Assembly (NCBI RefSeq): GCF_023078275.1
Contig: NC_062994.1
Span: forward strand, 12,719,545 to 12,783,544
Source: Leguminivora glycinivorella
Lineage: Eukaryota; Arthropoda; Insecta; Lepidoptera; Tortricidae
Length of the DNA: 64,000 nt
Direction: 5' to 3'
The notes beneath the pieces were generated by a model. It did not search any database. It saw nothing but the letters and a program-made list of their open reading frames with translations, and had not been told where the DNA came from. Every line of letters begins with the position of its first letter. Within the stretch, counting starts at the first letter, position 1. The position numbers were made by a program, and so were the translations under genes. Positions 1 through 12,513 of the stretch are shown here, one piece after another.

Positions 1-232
1 TAGTCCACATGTTTACAAGTAAAGGGATTTCGATAAGAAACAAAAATACTATCGCAGGAAATCAGATTATCGATAAGCATGTGGTACTTGCACATCCTTG
101 TTGAAAGCGGGTTTTATGCCCTGCCCGCTCAGTTGGTAATGGCTCTACAATAGTGTACGATTATGTCCCATTTTTTATTGTTATTATTAACTATCATTCT
201 CACTTGCAGCATTCAATAAATCTTCAACTTAC

Positions 233-475
233 CACATCTTGTGCCGGTGTCTCGGACTGAGTGGACTGGTCCTCTGACCCAGACGACAACACCACTGGCT
301 CTGCTGTCAGATCAGAAGGAATGGTTTCCTTGTCATCTGGCGAGCATGTCGCCTCTTTCGTCTGTCCAGGTTCCGAGCAGTCCATCGGCTCTGCAGCGGT
401 CTCTGCTCGCTCGCTCGCTCCCGTCTGCTCGCCAGAGCATGCTGCTTGCTCGGATGACTCCTCAGCTTGTTCCAT
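233..475 (-). CDS. First coding exon of an unrecognised acidic protein (copy A)
   Basis: An ATG at 475 opens 81 codons on the minus strand, starting MEQAEESSEQ. The frame ends at a strong donor, GTAAGT, with phase 0. The peptide is rich in Glu, Ser, Thr, Gln and Pro and has no recognisable domain, so it looks like a disordered N-terminus. An in-frame TTG lies a few codons upstream, but the ATG is the natural start. Further exons of this copy would lie left of the window. The same exon is at 19862-20104. I do not recognise the gene. Confidence 0.5.
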
Positions 476-1608
476 ATTCACGGAAATCAAGCACTACCCT
501 CCATTAAACAATGATTGTTGATGTTTTGAAACATCGTTATAGAAACACTGCTATACACAGTGAATCATTGTTCAATTATTGAATTATTCAGCACAGTAAA
601 CGTATTTTGCTACGAACAAAATGTATTTCATACGTTGATAAAATTATTTGTTAGGATTTTTTTTTCAATAAACGCTTGTGTAGCTAACACCAAGGCTGAT
701 CGAAGAACTGTCAATTGTGACATTTTAGACGCGTGGAGCTGTTTAAGATATGGTTAAAACTTCTACAACCTTTCCGACATCCTGTTGACGGGTGAATCTA
801 ATTAGCCCTAAGAAAAGCTTTCAAACGCGTACTTAAACTTGACTTAAACAGCGCCGTAGAATTGTCAATGTCAAAAATGACAGCATATATTTCGCGCTTG
901 TCGAGTCGTGGTATTATTTTCAGTTTTTGTTTAGTTTATGTTTATTCTAAATAGTCTTCACGCGCAGTGATTTACTTTACGCGTGCTTAATATTTGTGTC
1001 TACGAGTTATACAATTATGAACAGTGTTACACAGCTACTTTCTAGGTTTTATTTAGACTTCAAATTTGTGGCGATGTATGCACTTTTAGCCAACAACTTG
1101 AGCGCGTATGTTTGTAGTACTGAAAGTTGATGTTGAAGTAAACAGCCCGTACAGAATACCATGGAGCGAGCAGGCAGATATGAGGACCGGGTCGGTAAAA
1201 TAAAATCAGACATATCTAAAGGTAGCTTATTTTCATGTAGTGCGCTCATGAACGTCAAATTAAGAACTACACGGGCTCGAAAGCTGAATTTGCACCCGCA
1301 TATTATTGCTACAAGTTGTGAAACAAAAGTATATTCAAGAAAGAGATAGCTACATTTCAAAACTTGCAGCAAAAATTTGCATTTTTGAATTCAGCTTAAC
1401 ACAACATCTTTTTTCTTTCTTGTTATTTGGATATTTACCATAGCTCTTGAGAGCCTCCGAGAGACTCCAGTCTGTTGTACTGACAGTAAATTTGGCATAG
1501 TTTTTACACTTTTTACGTAAACAATTGTCATTTGTCTCTAACCTAAAGAGCAAACTGTGTCCTATTGTGAGTCTGGGTGTTAGGTTGCTAAAATCAAATG
1601 TGTTTCAG
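476..1608. other. Intergenic region between two divergent genes, with a possible first exon
   Basis: The minus-strand exon at 233-475 and the plus-strand exon at 1609 point away from each other, so this 1.1-kb stretch probably holds both promoters. An ATG at 1161 begins MERAGRYEDR. Its strongest donor-like sequence (GGTCG followed by GTAAAA) would give phase 1, whereas the exon at 1609 needs phase 0, so I could not settle the first exon of the plus-strand gene. No TATA box is convincing. The copy in the second duplication is 20105-21235. Confidence 0.4.
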
Positions 1609-1763
1609 AATCCACTGGAGCTGAAGCTGATGTGTCTGATGATAAAGTGCATACGGCCATCGGTTATGGTGAGCGCTTCTCCGAGACCCGAGCTGGAGGC
1701 CGCTGTGTGTCGGATTGTTGCACAGCTGATGTGCCAGCGGTACCATGTGCTGTTCAAGTTGTG
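1609..1763 (+). pseudogene. Copy A of an early exon of the SANT-like gene
   Basis: Acceptor TTTCAG precedes the exon and a GTGGGT donor follows. The frame starting NPLELKLMC has strong G/C third positions and runs 51 codons plus two bases. This copy is cut off from the rest of the gene by 16 kb of retrotransposon, while the identical exon at 21236-21390 is contiguous with the downstream exons. It is therefore called a detached duplicate. A transcript starting here could in principle splice across the array. Confidence 0.6.
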
Positions 1764-1967
1764 GTGGGTTGCAGTTTGTTTATTTAGACCTAAGAACTTG
1801 ATGCTGAAATGTGGCTTCCATACAATTGAAATTATTCTCTAATTTTTATCCCATTTTTAATCAGTTTAAACTATTGTTTGTTAAAAAGACTTGATTTTCC
1901 TTAGATTGTGAACCCTTATGGCCTACTTGTATTAACTACTCACGTGATTTGGATTTTCATAAAATTA

Positions 1968-2409
1968 CAGTACCGGTCAAAAATTTAAGTTCACTCCTTG
2001 TTTTCAGTAAAATTGACTGCTTTAGAGAGATAGTTTTTTGTAGTTCAGACGTCAAAATTTGTTTCGTAAACAATTTATATTTTTTTAACATCTGTTTCCC
2101 TCAAATCTTATAGGCTAAATAATTATTTGGCCTATATTATCTGGCTAAAACTGTGTTTCGTGTAAAGATGTGTCTCAATTAGTGGCAAAGGCAAGGCCAT
2201 AAATATAACTAGCATTTTGCCGTCATGTTTATTAGATTTTAGTGAAAGAAAGGTACGTGAATTGTGTCTAACTAGTAAAACAAATCTCCACAAAACAATA
2301 AATATAAGTTGAAAACATATTTCGACTACCAAACCGAAGATAATTATCGTACAAAAGTACTCATTTGTACCGAAATCAAAGGGTGAACTCAAACTTTTGA
2401 CCGGTACTG
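1968..2409. mobile_element. Tc1/mariner-type MITE (copy A)
   Basis: The element is bounded by inverted repeats starting CAGTACCGGTCAAAA, about 27 bp with a few mismatches, and sits between TA dinucleotides (1966-1967 and 2410-2411). That is the target duplication of Tc1/mariner elements. It is 442 bp long and has no transposase frame. The same element is in the second duplication at 21595-22036, so it was inserted before the duplication. Confidence 0.8.
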
Positions 2410-2697
2410 TAGCTCTAAATTGCTTTGACATAAAATTAGTCAAACATTTCCATACTCCGCTATGTAGCCACAGCTACCGCAAGCAATTCAGAGGTGTGCT
2501 AGGTGCTAGCTTGTAGCTCTAGCTACTGGAAGTATGTGAGTAGATCATTTTACTTTTAGATTAACTTAGATTGTGAGACAAGCTAAAAGTAAAATTTTGT
2601 TTAACATCAACCAGGCTTTTCCTTCATAACTTGTGCTTACAAAATAAATACAAATGTTGTATTGTATTGTATTTACTCACTAGCTCGGAAACACGTG

Positions 2698-3185
2698 TGT
2701 TCAGAATTAAAAAAAAATATATGTATATATTTCGTAATGGCAACACCAATAGAACACTGGTTCAAAATTAGCGTCAAGTCATTCTCTCTTGCTCGTAAAA
2801 GCTCCGCGCGGTAAGCTGCATTTTGTAGCCCGCTTTCGTCGAATATTTAATTTTCGTATTAGCTGTGTTTAAACTAGTCAAAAGTTGCTAGAAATAGATT
2901 CTGTGCCTTGAGATCAGAAGAAGAAGACACTGGAGCTGTGGTATATCAGGCGTGCAGGTAACCTTGGAGTATTGGTGAGTACGATCTGGTCTCTGAGGAC
3001 CTCGCCGCCTGACACAGGAGCTTCTACATCCTACAAGCCCAGGTTAGTTGCCTTCCCTCTGAATTTCAAGGTATTTTTTCGAAGTAATCTCATAACTGTT
3101 TTTTCGTGTTCATAACCTTGTGTCGATCAAAATTAAAAAACCCAAAATTTACAGTCCGCTTAAACATTATCGCACATTTATTATT
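2698..3185 (+). mobile_element. BEL/Pao 5' LTR (element 1)
   Basis: It starts TGTTCAGAATT and is repeated at 8923, at 18274 and, inverted, at 12514-13000. It is about 488 bp long. The 3' limit is uncertain by about four bases, because both the internal copy and the last LTR continue with TGGT. The insertion lies inside the CACGTG region of an inverted-repeat element whose empty version can be read at 22313-22332. Confidence 0.9.
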
Positions 3186-3201
3186 TGGTCCTACGACCCG
3201 G
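3186..3201 (+). promoter_or_regulatory. Primer-binding site of BEL element 1
   Basis: TGGTCCTACGACCCGG directly follows the LTR, where the tRNA primer pairs with its 3' CCA end. It differs at two positions from the complement of the tRNA-Tyr 3' end. A perfect tRNA-Tyr complement occurs at 13004, so tRNA-Tyr is the likely primer. The same sequence is found inverted at 12498-12513. Confidence 0.6.
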
Positions 3202-3531
3202 AGCTTGGAAAGAGCCTGTGGAGCTTTAGTTTTGTCGTGTTTTAAGCTATTCTTCATTAATTTGGTGTAAAATATTTCGTTTCGTGTTCCCACCAAAAAT
3301 AGAGGGTAAGCTTATAAAATTATAAATTCTTTCGTGTGTGACTCCACAGATACGTGAAATTGTATAGGTCTGTGGAAATTGTGTGAAACGGAACGCAACT
3401 TTACCATAGACATTAGTGACAGTGACATTGACGTTAGACTTGTCTTGTGTCATATTATCGTAAACAACTTGGTATTTTCGAAGTTTTCAAACCTTTTCGT
3501 AGTGTAGTGCCTAGTTTTATATTCATCAACA

Positions 3532-6500
3532 ATGAGTGACGATGAACCGGGATGTGCTGACAATTCGCGGGTAGCGCGTGACTATGCTGTGTTTAGATTG
3601 GAACACATAGAAGCCTCCAATCTTCTTGGTTATGTTGAACAAGACTTGATTGATTTAAGTAATCAGTTTCATAAAGCTCAAATCAAAGTATTAGCAAGTT
3701 TAAGCGCTGTACAGAGGCAGTCGGAGTGTGCGTTAACAAGAGAATTTGAGACTAAATTGAAAGCTGTCCAAGCTAGATTGCGCGCTCAGTTACTGAGTGA
3801 TATCAAACCAGTAGAGGTCGCGACCCCGTTGAACCTGGCTCATTTGCCCAAAATTTCGATAAAAGCCTTCGATGGAGAACTTGAGTCGTGGGTTGCATTT
3901 CGTGATTTGTTTGACTCCCTGATTCATCGGCGGAACATACCTAAGGTAGAAAAACTGCATTATTTAGTAACCAGCTGTCAGGGTCATGCTTATGATTTGA
4001 TAAAAGGATTTCCGTTGTCTGATGACAACTATGATGTTGCATATCAAACATTAGTAAAGTATTACAATAAAAAGCGACAAATTGCTATAGTATATTATGA
4101 AAAATTATTAAATTGCGAGTCGATGAAAAATAAGCATGATATTGACAGAGTAAGCCGTCTTTTCTGTGAAAATCTTGACATTTTGTCTAAATTTCAATTG
4201 CCTGACAAGAATTTTATGCTGTTTTATCTTTTGTGGTCCAAATTGGATGTTAGTACACGCGAGGCCTTCGAGTTACAGTTGAAATCTAATGTGGATATTC
4301 CCAAATTTGAAGACTTACAGTCATTTATAGAAAAAAGAGGTCAAGCCTTGGAAAACTCCAATAGTAAAATAAAAGTACCTGCGGTAAATACTAAATCAAA
4401 TAAACCCGTTACTCATATAGTTAAAAATAAAACTTCACTGATGGTGCCCTCAGCGCCTACTCTAAACTGCCCAGTGTGTGCTTCCACTGGTCATGAGTTG
4501 GAAAAATGTCCCAGTTTTTTAAACTTATCTCCCATTGATAGATTTTCGAAAGTGAAAGAGAAGAGGCTGTGTATTGTATGCCTAAAGCCCTCTCATAGTA
4601 TGAGACATTGTAGATCAGCTGTTCGCTGCAATAAATGTAGTTTTCGACATAATTCCCTGCTTCATTTCGAAAAGGAAAAGGTGGTTGAGGATGGTCAAGA
4701 GTCCAAACCCACTACACAGTTGACTGCATTGTCCGTGCACACTCATGACACACCAGTAGTTTTTGCTACTGCTCTCGCCCGCATTAAAGATGGTATGGGT
4801 CGTCTGGTGCCTGTACGGATTCTTTTCGACAATGCTTCGGCTTGTAATTTTATAACTAAGCCGTTTGCAGAGAGACTTGGGCTACCAATAACTAAGTGTC
4901 ACCGATCTATCAACGGTATCGAGTATATATCAACAGCACCACTGGGGTCCACAGTTTGTGAAATATTTCCCACTAAGGGAAATAACAAATTTTCTTTCGA
5001 AGCCTTCGTTTTGTCGACAATTTGTCCGAATATGCCTTATAGTGAATTGGATTCTTCGGCATGGACACATCTGAAGGATCTTGATCTTGCTGATCCTCAG
5101 TATTATAACCCAGGGCCTGTTGACATTCTAATGAATGTGGGTCTTTTGGTGTCAGCCCTTCAACCTGGTCTAGTGAAGGGTGAGGAAGGTCAACCCGCAG
5201 CGATCAACACTGTCTTTGGTTGGTTAGTCATGGGTGACTGTGGCGTAGATATTGAGTCCTCTCGTTATCGTTCTCGTTCTCGAACAACTCCTGAAAACAA
5301 AAAGGATTGTTATCATGTTTCGTCGCTCTCTTTAAGAGAAAATAATAATCAGACTCGGGAAATTAAAAATGTCGTAAGTCCTAGTACTGATTTATTTAAA
5401 ACCAATTTATCGTGTCGTAGTGGCGATGGCCTCTTGAGTGATCCCAAGATGTGTCTTCTCGTTTCGTCGGTGTCTTTGGACAATAGTATCAAAAGGTTTT
5501 GGGAAATAGAAAGTGTCGTTAGCCCAAACTCTGTTACTTTGAGCAAAGATGATTTGTCGTGTGAAAACCTTATGGGTGCGAAATATTGTCGGAATCCTGA
5601 AGGAAGAATGGTGGTCCCATTGACTTTCAATAACCTTCAGGATCGCCCCCGGTTTTCCAACTCTCGTGAAATCGCACTTAGGCGACTTCTAAATTTAGAA
5701 AAGAAGTTTGATATTAACTCTGAATTTCGGACAGCATATGTCAATTTTATGAATGACTATTTGGAGTGTGGTCACATGGAGGAGGTCAAGGCTCCTTCGT
5801 CGGCTGAAGGTCCTTTTTATTATATACCTCATCATGGAATTTTACGCCCCGATTCGGTTTCTACCCCTTTGAGGACGGTCTTTAATGCTAGCGCCAAGGA
5901 TAGTCAGGGAAAGTCTCTTAACGACACTCTGCTGCCAGGGCCAAAATTACAAAAGAATATTTTCGATTTATTAATTCGGTTTCGTTGGCATGCTGTCGTG
6001 TTCACTGGGGACATTAAACAAATGTATCGCCAATTTTTGGTGGATAAGCAAGACTGTGATTATCAACGCATACTTTGGCGTCCGTCTCCTTCTGAACCTG
6101 TTAAGGACTTTCGCCTGCTTACGGTAACTTACGGCGTCTCCTGTGCACCCTACCAAGCATTGTGGTGTATCTCGAAGCTGGCGCAGGAGTTTAGCGATAC
6201 TGCTCCCCTGGGTGCCGCCGTTCTCAACAGGGACACGTACGTTGATGACATCGTATCAGGCGCAGATTCGGTAGAAAATGCCATACTTATTCGTGATGAG
6301 TTAATAGAAATCTTAACTTCTGCTCGGTTACATTTAAGGAAATGGACTTCCAACGATCAAGGGTTCCTTGCTAATTTGTCAGATTCCGATTTATATTCGG
6401 AACATTTTCGTAATTTCGAAGACGTTCACGACGTCTCCTTAAAGATTTTAGGTTTGTTATGGCAACCTAAATCTGACACATTTTCGTTTAAAACCTCCAA

Positions 6501-8777
6501 CGTTGAGTGCCGTTGCACAAAACGGTCGATACTTTCAGAGATCGCTAGGATCTTTGATCCCTTGGGGTTCCTTTCGCCAGTGGTCTTCCTGGCAAAATAT
6601 TTTATGCAGTTGTTGTGGGCCTCCGGACTCCACTGGGATGCGGATGCTCCAGCACCCATCGCTGAACAGTGGCTCAAGTTAAAATCTCAACTGTCGTGTT
6701 TGAGCGCATTGTCAATACCTCGTCGCATGGTTTTGTCCCATGACATTCAGATTCATGGCTTTTGTGATGCTTCGGAGCGAGGATATTGCGCAATAGTGTT
6801 TTTTCGTATGGTTAATGATGACGAAGACATTATCATTCGTCTTTGTTGCGCCAAAAGTAAAATTTCCCCACTTAAACGGTTGTCCATTGCGCGTTTGGAA
6901 TTGTTGGCTGCTGTGCTTTTAGCTGATCTTGTAACGTCAGTTCGTCATGCATTAAAGGACTTCCATTTTGACGTCAAAACTTATGCTTGGTCTGATTCCA
7001 CCGTGGCCTTGACATGGATTCGGTCATGTCCGTCGCGATGGAAAACGTTTGTCGCAAATCGGACCGCGGCGATTCAAGAGCAAATTGCTCCTGATTGCTG
7101 GCACCATGTATCGAGTGGTGATAATCCAGCGGATCACGGATCTCGGGGTTGCTTCCCGCTGACTTATTGCAGTGCCAGTCATGGTGGGCGGGGCCTACGT
7201 GGTTGTCTTGTCCTGAAAAGGATTGGCCAAAGTCCCTCGTGCAAAGTGACGGAGCGGCATTCGAGGAAGAAAAAGTTTTAACATTGTTTAGCGCAATGAA
7301 CTCGAGTTTTATCGAGCAAATCCTTTCGAAATATTCGTCATTTCGTCGTATCGTAAATATTTTGGCGTATTGCTTTCGTTTTCTTCATAATTTCATGAAC
7401 CCTTCGTTGAAAGCCTCGGTTCTGACCCTGTCGACGTGTGAAACCAACTCGGTGATACGATTTCTCGTAAGGCATGTCCAGGAGCATGTCTTTTCGACCG
7501 AAATTCGTCTCATCAAAAAGGGTTTAACTAACTCCCTGCACAAACCTCTTCGGAAATTAAATCTGTTTATCGATGAAGAGGATTTGTTGAGGGTGGGCGG
7601 AAGGTTGACCCATAATCACACGCTCGACTACGATAAGAAACACCCCATGCTGTTGCCGCGTGAACATCGGCTGACGGCTTTGGTGATAGAAGAATATCAT
7701 CGTAGGTTTTCCCATCCGGGGTTACAAACCCTGCACAACCTTATTGTTCAGGATTTCTGGATTCTCTCGCCTAAGCGGGCGATCCATTCTGTCGTTTCGT
7801 CATGCATCAGATGCTTTCGCGTGCGCCCACAAGTGGCCCCACCTCCTCTCATGGGAGACTTACCGTCATTTCGTATTAGCCAGTTGAAACCATTTTCTTC
7901 TGCTGCAGTGGATTATGCAGGGCCTTTCACAATTTCGTTGGGTAGGGCAAGAGGCAGCAAATCCTACAAAGCATATATTTGTGTCTTCGTTTGCACTGCC
8001 ACCAAGGCAGTCCATTTTGAACTCGTTTCTGAGCTCACTTCAGAAGCCTACTTGGCAGCCCTGCGCCGCTTCATCTCGCGTCGCGGCCGCTGCTCAAGAA
8101 TTATATCGGACCAAGGCCGAAATTTTATTGGCGCCAGCAATATACTTAAAGATTTAATGGCGAATGCTTCCCAGAAGGAGCAAATTGAATTCGTTTTCAA
8201 CCCGCCGGGTAGTCCACATTTCTCGGGCTTGGCCGAAGCTGGGGTCAAATCAGTTAAAACTCATCTGTCACGGGTAATAGGTTTACAACGTTTGACTTAT
8301 GAAGAATTTTATTCTGTCCTGACCCAATTAGAGTCTATGCTGAACTCACGGCCTTTATCGCCCGTCAGTTCAGACCCTAACGACCTATCGGTACTAACTC
8401 CTGGTCATTTCCTCACACTCGAACCTTTAACGATATTACCAGAAAGCAATTTCACTGATGTTAAGATTAGTCCACTTCAAAGGTGGAAACTACTTCAAAA
8501 AATACACCAAGATTTTTGGCGCAAATGGCACTTGGAATACTTGCACACCTTGCACCAACGCCAAAAATGGTTCAACAAACACCCTGACTTAAAAGTTGGG
8601 ACTCTTGTTCTCATTGTTAATGAGCAATGCAGCCCACTTAATTGGCCTTTAGGCCGTATCGTGCAATTGCATCCTGGGAACGACGGGATTTGTCGCGTCG
8701 CCACCATTCGCACAGCCTCTGGACAGTATAAACGCCCAGTTGTAAAACTGTGCCCTTTACCTCTTAACGATAACTAA
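3532..8777 (+). pseudogene. BEL/Pao gag-pol, element 1, broken by one frameshift
   Basis: The polyprotein starts at the ATG at 3532, behind a 330-bp leader. Recognisable parts in order are a Gag (DUF1759-like) region at residues 105-265, CCHC-like zinc knuckles near 312-380, an aspartic-protease region with FDNAS near 431, a reverse transcriptase with TGDIKQMY near 824 and YVDD near 904, the Pao-specific FDPLGFLSP segment near 1006, and RNase H with FCDAS near 1075. A run of four G at about 7147-7150, against five G in element 3 (16496-16500), shifts the frame; the first frame stops at 7281. The integrase half stays open to 8777. It has an HHCC finger near 7700-7810, catalytic motifs VDYAGPF and SDQGRNF, and a DUF5641-like tail. 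The lost G lies in a homopolymer, so it could be a sequencing error. No env-like frame follows. Confidence 0.93.
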
Positions 8778-8922
8778 CGTCCCCGTGGTGCGTCACTCAT
8801 GTAGAGTCTGAAATAAAACTCAAGTGTGTGACAAAAATTAGCAATAATTTAGATATAATTACTTTCCATATAGCTTATAAACTTAAAAAAAAATAACTTA
8901 CTGTATTTTTGGTGGGCGGTAA
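8778..8922 (+). promoter_or_regulatory. BEL 3' untranslated region with AATAAA and polypurine tract
   Basis: The gag-pol stop is followed by AATAAA at 8812-8817. A purine-rich GGTGGGCGG then lies directly before the 3' LTR, in the position of the plus-strand primer. The same arrangement occurs in element 3 just before 18274. Confidence 0.6.
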
Positions 8923-9386
8923 TGTTCAGAATTAAAAAAAAATATATGTATATATTTCGTAATGGCAACACCAATAGAACACTGGTTCAAAATTAGCGTC
9001 AAGTCATTCTCTCTTGCTCGTAAAAGCTCCGCGCGGTAAGCTGCATTTTGTAGCCCGCTTTCGTCGAATATTTAATTTTCGTATTAGCTGTGTTTAAACT
9101 AGTCAAAAGTTGCTAGAAATAGATTCTGTGCCTTGAGATCAGAAGAAGAAGACACTGGAGCTGTGGTATATCAGGCGTGCAGGTAACCTTGGAGTATTGG
9201 TGAGTACGATCTGGTCTCTGAGGACCTCGCCGCCTGACACAGGAGCTTCTACATCCTACAAGCCCAGGTTAGTTGCCTTCCCTCTGAATTTCAAGGTATT
9301 TTTTCGAAGTAATCTCATAACTGTTTTTTCGTGTTCATAACCTTGTGTCGATCAAAATTAAAAAACCCAAAATTTACAGTCCGCTT
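8923..9386 (+). mobile_element. BEL/Pao 3' LTR of element 1, truncated
   Basis: This matches the first LTR from its first base to position 3161 of that copy, then stops; about 24 terminal bases are missing. Five unmatched bases (9387-9391) follow, and then inverted integrase sequence. The break is therefore a rearrangement junction and not a normal LTR end. Confidence 0.9.
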
Positions 9387-9805
9387 TTGACTCAATTTGC
9401 TCCTTCTGGGAAGCATTCGCCATTAAATCTTTAAGTATATTGCTGGCGCCAATAAAATTTCGGCCTTGGTCCGATATAATTCTTGAGCAGCGGCCGCGAC
9501 GCGAGATGAAGCGGCGCAGGGCTGCCAAGTAGGCTTCTGAAGTGAGCTCAGAAACGAGTTCAAAATGGACTGCCTTGGTGGCAGTGCAAACGAAGACACA
9601 AATATATGCTTTGTAGGATTTGCTGCCTCTTGCCCTACCCAACGAAATTGTGAAAGGCCCTGCATAATCCACTGCAGCAGAAGAAAATGGTTTCAACTGG
9701 CTAATACGAAATGACGGTAAGTCTCCCATGAGAGGAGGTGGGGCCACTTGTGGGCGCACGCGAAAGCATCTGATGCATGACGAAACGACAGAATGGATCG
9801 CCCGC

Positions 9806-12166
9806 TTAGGCGAGAGAATCCAGAAATCCTGAACAATAAGGTTGTGCAGGGCGTAAAATTCCATGATGAGGTATATAATAAAAAGGACCTTCAGCCGACG
9901 AAGGAGCCTTGACCTCCTCCATGTGACCACACTCCAAATAGTCATTCATAAAATTGACATATGCTGTCCGAAATTCAGAGTTAATATCAAACTTCTTTTC
10001 TAAATTTAGAAGTCGCCTAAGTGCGATTTCACGAGAGTTGGAAAACCGGGGGCGATCCTGAAGGTTCTTGAAAGTCAATGGGACCACCATTCTTCCTTCA
10101 GGATTCCGACAATATTTCGCACCCATAAGGTTTTCACACGACAAATCATCTTTGCTCAAAGTAACAGAGTTTGGGCTAACGACACTTTCTATTTCCCAAA
10201 ACCTTTTGATACTATTGTCCAAAGACACCGACGAAACGAGAAGACACATCTTGGGATCACTCAAGAGGCCATCGCCACTACGACACGATAAATTGGTTTT
10301 AAATAAATCAGTACTAGGACTTACGACATTTTTAATTTCCCGAGTCTGATTATTATTTTCTCTTAAAGAGAGCGACGAAACATGATAACAATCCTTTTTG
10401 TTTTCAGGAGTTGTTCGAGAACGAGAACGATAACGAGAGGACTCAATATCTACGCCACAGTCACCCATGACTAACCAACCAAAGACAGTGTTGATCGCTG
10501 CGGGTTGACCTTCCTCACCCTTCACTAGTCCAGGTTGAAGGGCTGACACCAAAAGACCCACATTCATTAGAATGTCAACAGGCCCTGGGTTATAATACTG
10601 AGGATCAGCAAGATCAAGATCCTTCAGATGTGTCCATGCCGAAGAATCCAATTCACTATAAGGCATATTCGGACAAATTGTCGACAGAACGAAGGCTTCG
10701 AAAGAAAATTTGTTATTTCCCTTAGTGGGAAATATTTCACAAACTGTGGACCCCAGTGGTGCTGTTGATATATACTCGATACCGTTGATAGATCGGTGAC
10801 ACTTAGTTATTGGTAGCCCAAGTCTCTCTGCAAAAGGCTTAGTTATAAAATTACAAGCCGAAGCGTTGTCGAAAAGAATCCGTACAGGCACCAGACGACC
10901 CATACCATCTTTAATGCGGGCGAGAGCAGTAGCAAAAACTACTGGTGTGTCATGAGTGTGCACGGACAATGCAGTCAACTGTGTAGTGGGTTTGGACTCT
11001 TGACCATCCTCAACCACCTTTTCCTTTTCGAAATGAAGCAGGGAATTATGTCGAAAACTACATTTATTGCAGCGAACAGCTGATCTACAATGTCTCATAC
11101 TATGAGAGGGCTTTAGGCATACAATACACAGCCTCTTCTCTTTCACTTTCGAAAATCTATCAATGGGAGATAAGTTTAAAAAACTGAGACATTTTTCCAA
11201 CTCATGACCAGTGGAAGCACACACTGGGCAGTTTAGAATAGGCGCTGAGGGCACCATCAGTGAAGTTTTATTTTTAACTATATGAGTAACGGGTTTATTT
11301 GATTTAGTATTTACCGCAGGTACTTTTATTTTACTATTGGAGTTTTCCAAGGCTTGACCTCTTTTTTCTATAAATGACTGTAAGTCTTCAAATTTGGGAA
11401 TATCCACATTAGATTCCAACTGTAACTCGAAGGCCTCGCGTGTACTAACATCCAATTTGGACCACAAAAGATAAAACAGCATAAAATTCTTGTCAGGCAA
11501 TTGAAATTTAGACAAAATGTCAAGATTTTCACAGAAAAGACGGCTTACTCTGTCAATATCATGCTTATTTTTCATCGACTCGCAATTTAATAATTTTTCA
11601 TAATATACTATAGCAATTTGTCGCTTTTTATTGTAATACTTTACTAATGTTTGATATGCAACATCATAGTTGTCATCAGACAACGGAAATCCTTTTATCA
11701 AATCATAAGCATGACCCTGACAGCTGGTTACTAAATAATGCAGTTTTTCTACCTTAGGTATGTTCCGCCGATGAATCAGGGAGTCAAACAAATCACGAAA
11801 TGCAACCCACGACTCAAGTTCTCCATCGAAGGCTTTTATCGAAATTTTGGGCAAATGAGCCAGGTTCAACGGGGTCGCGACCTCTACTGGTTTGATATCA
11901 CTCAGTAACTGAGCGCGCAATCTAGCTTGGACAGCTTTCAATTTAGTCTCAAATTCTCTTGTTAACGCACACTCCGACTGCCTCTGTACAGCGCTTAAAC
12001 TTGCTAATACTTTGATTTGAGCTTTATGAAACTGATTACTTAAATCAATCAAGTCTTGTTCAACATAACCAAGAAGATTGGAGGCTTCTATGTGTTCTAA
12101 TCTAAACACAGCATAGTCACGCGCTACCCGCGAATTGTCAGCACATCCCGGTTCATCGTCACTCAT
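9806..12166 (-). pseudogene. Truncated BEL gag-protease frame of element 2
   Basis: The frame starts at the ATG at 12166 and keeps gag, zinc knuckles and protease intact. It then runs into the deletion junction and stops at 9806, after about 15 out-of-frame residues. A separate open integrase fragment covers 9392-9852. Without reverse transcriptase this copy cannot be autonomous. An intact Gag of this kind could still be expressed, but nothing in the sequence shows that it is. Confidence 0.88.
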
Positions 12167-12513
12167 TGTTGATGAATACAAAACTAGGCACTACACTACG
12201 AAAAGGTTTGAAAACTTCGAAAATACCAAGTTGTTTACGATAATATGACACAAGACAAGTCTAACGTCAATGTCACTGTCACTAATGTCTATGGTAAAGT
12301 TGCGTTCCGTTTCACACAATTTCCACAGACCTATACAATTTCACGTATCTGTGGAGTCACACACGAAAGAATTTATAATTTTATAAGCTTACCCTCTATT
12401 TTTGGTGGGAACACGAAACGAAATATTTTACACCAAATTAATGAAGAATAGCTTAAAACACGACAAAACTAAAGCTCCACAGGCTCTTTCCAAGCTCCGG
12501 GTCGTAGGACCAA

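Larger units (their letters stand above)
1..2697. repeat. Long direct duplication, copy A
   Basis: This segment is repeated in the same orientation at 19630-22324. Reading the two in parallel, the only difference I noticed is a T-run near 660 that is two bases longer here. Copy A starts at the first base of the window, so it probably continues to the left. It ends where a BEL LTR begins. It carries the first exon of a minus-strand gene, an early exon of the SANT-like gene and a Tc1-type MITE. Confidence 0.97.

Noticed and set aside
241..521. Plus-strand frames over the acidic first exon
   Set aside because: They are shadows of the minus-strand exon: the minus frame has the ATG and a GTAAGT donor, the plus frames have neither.
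8778..8922. An env-like third frame in the BEL elements
   Set aside because: Only about 145 bases separate the gag-pol stop from the 3' LTR.
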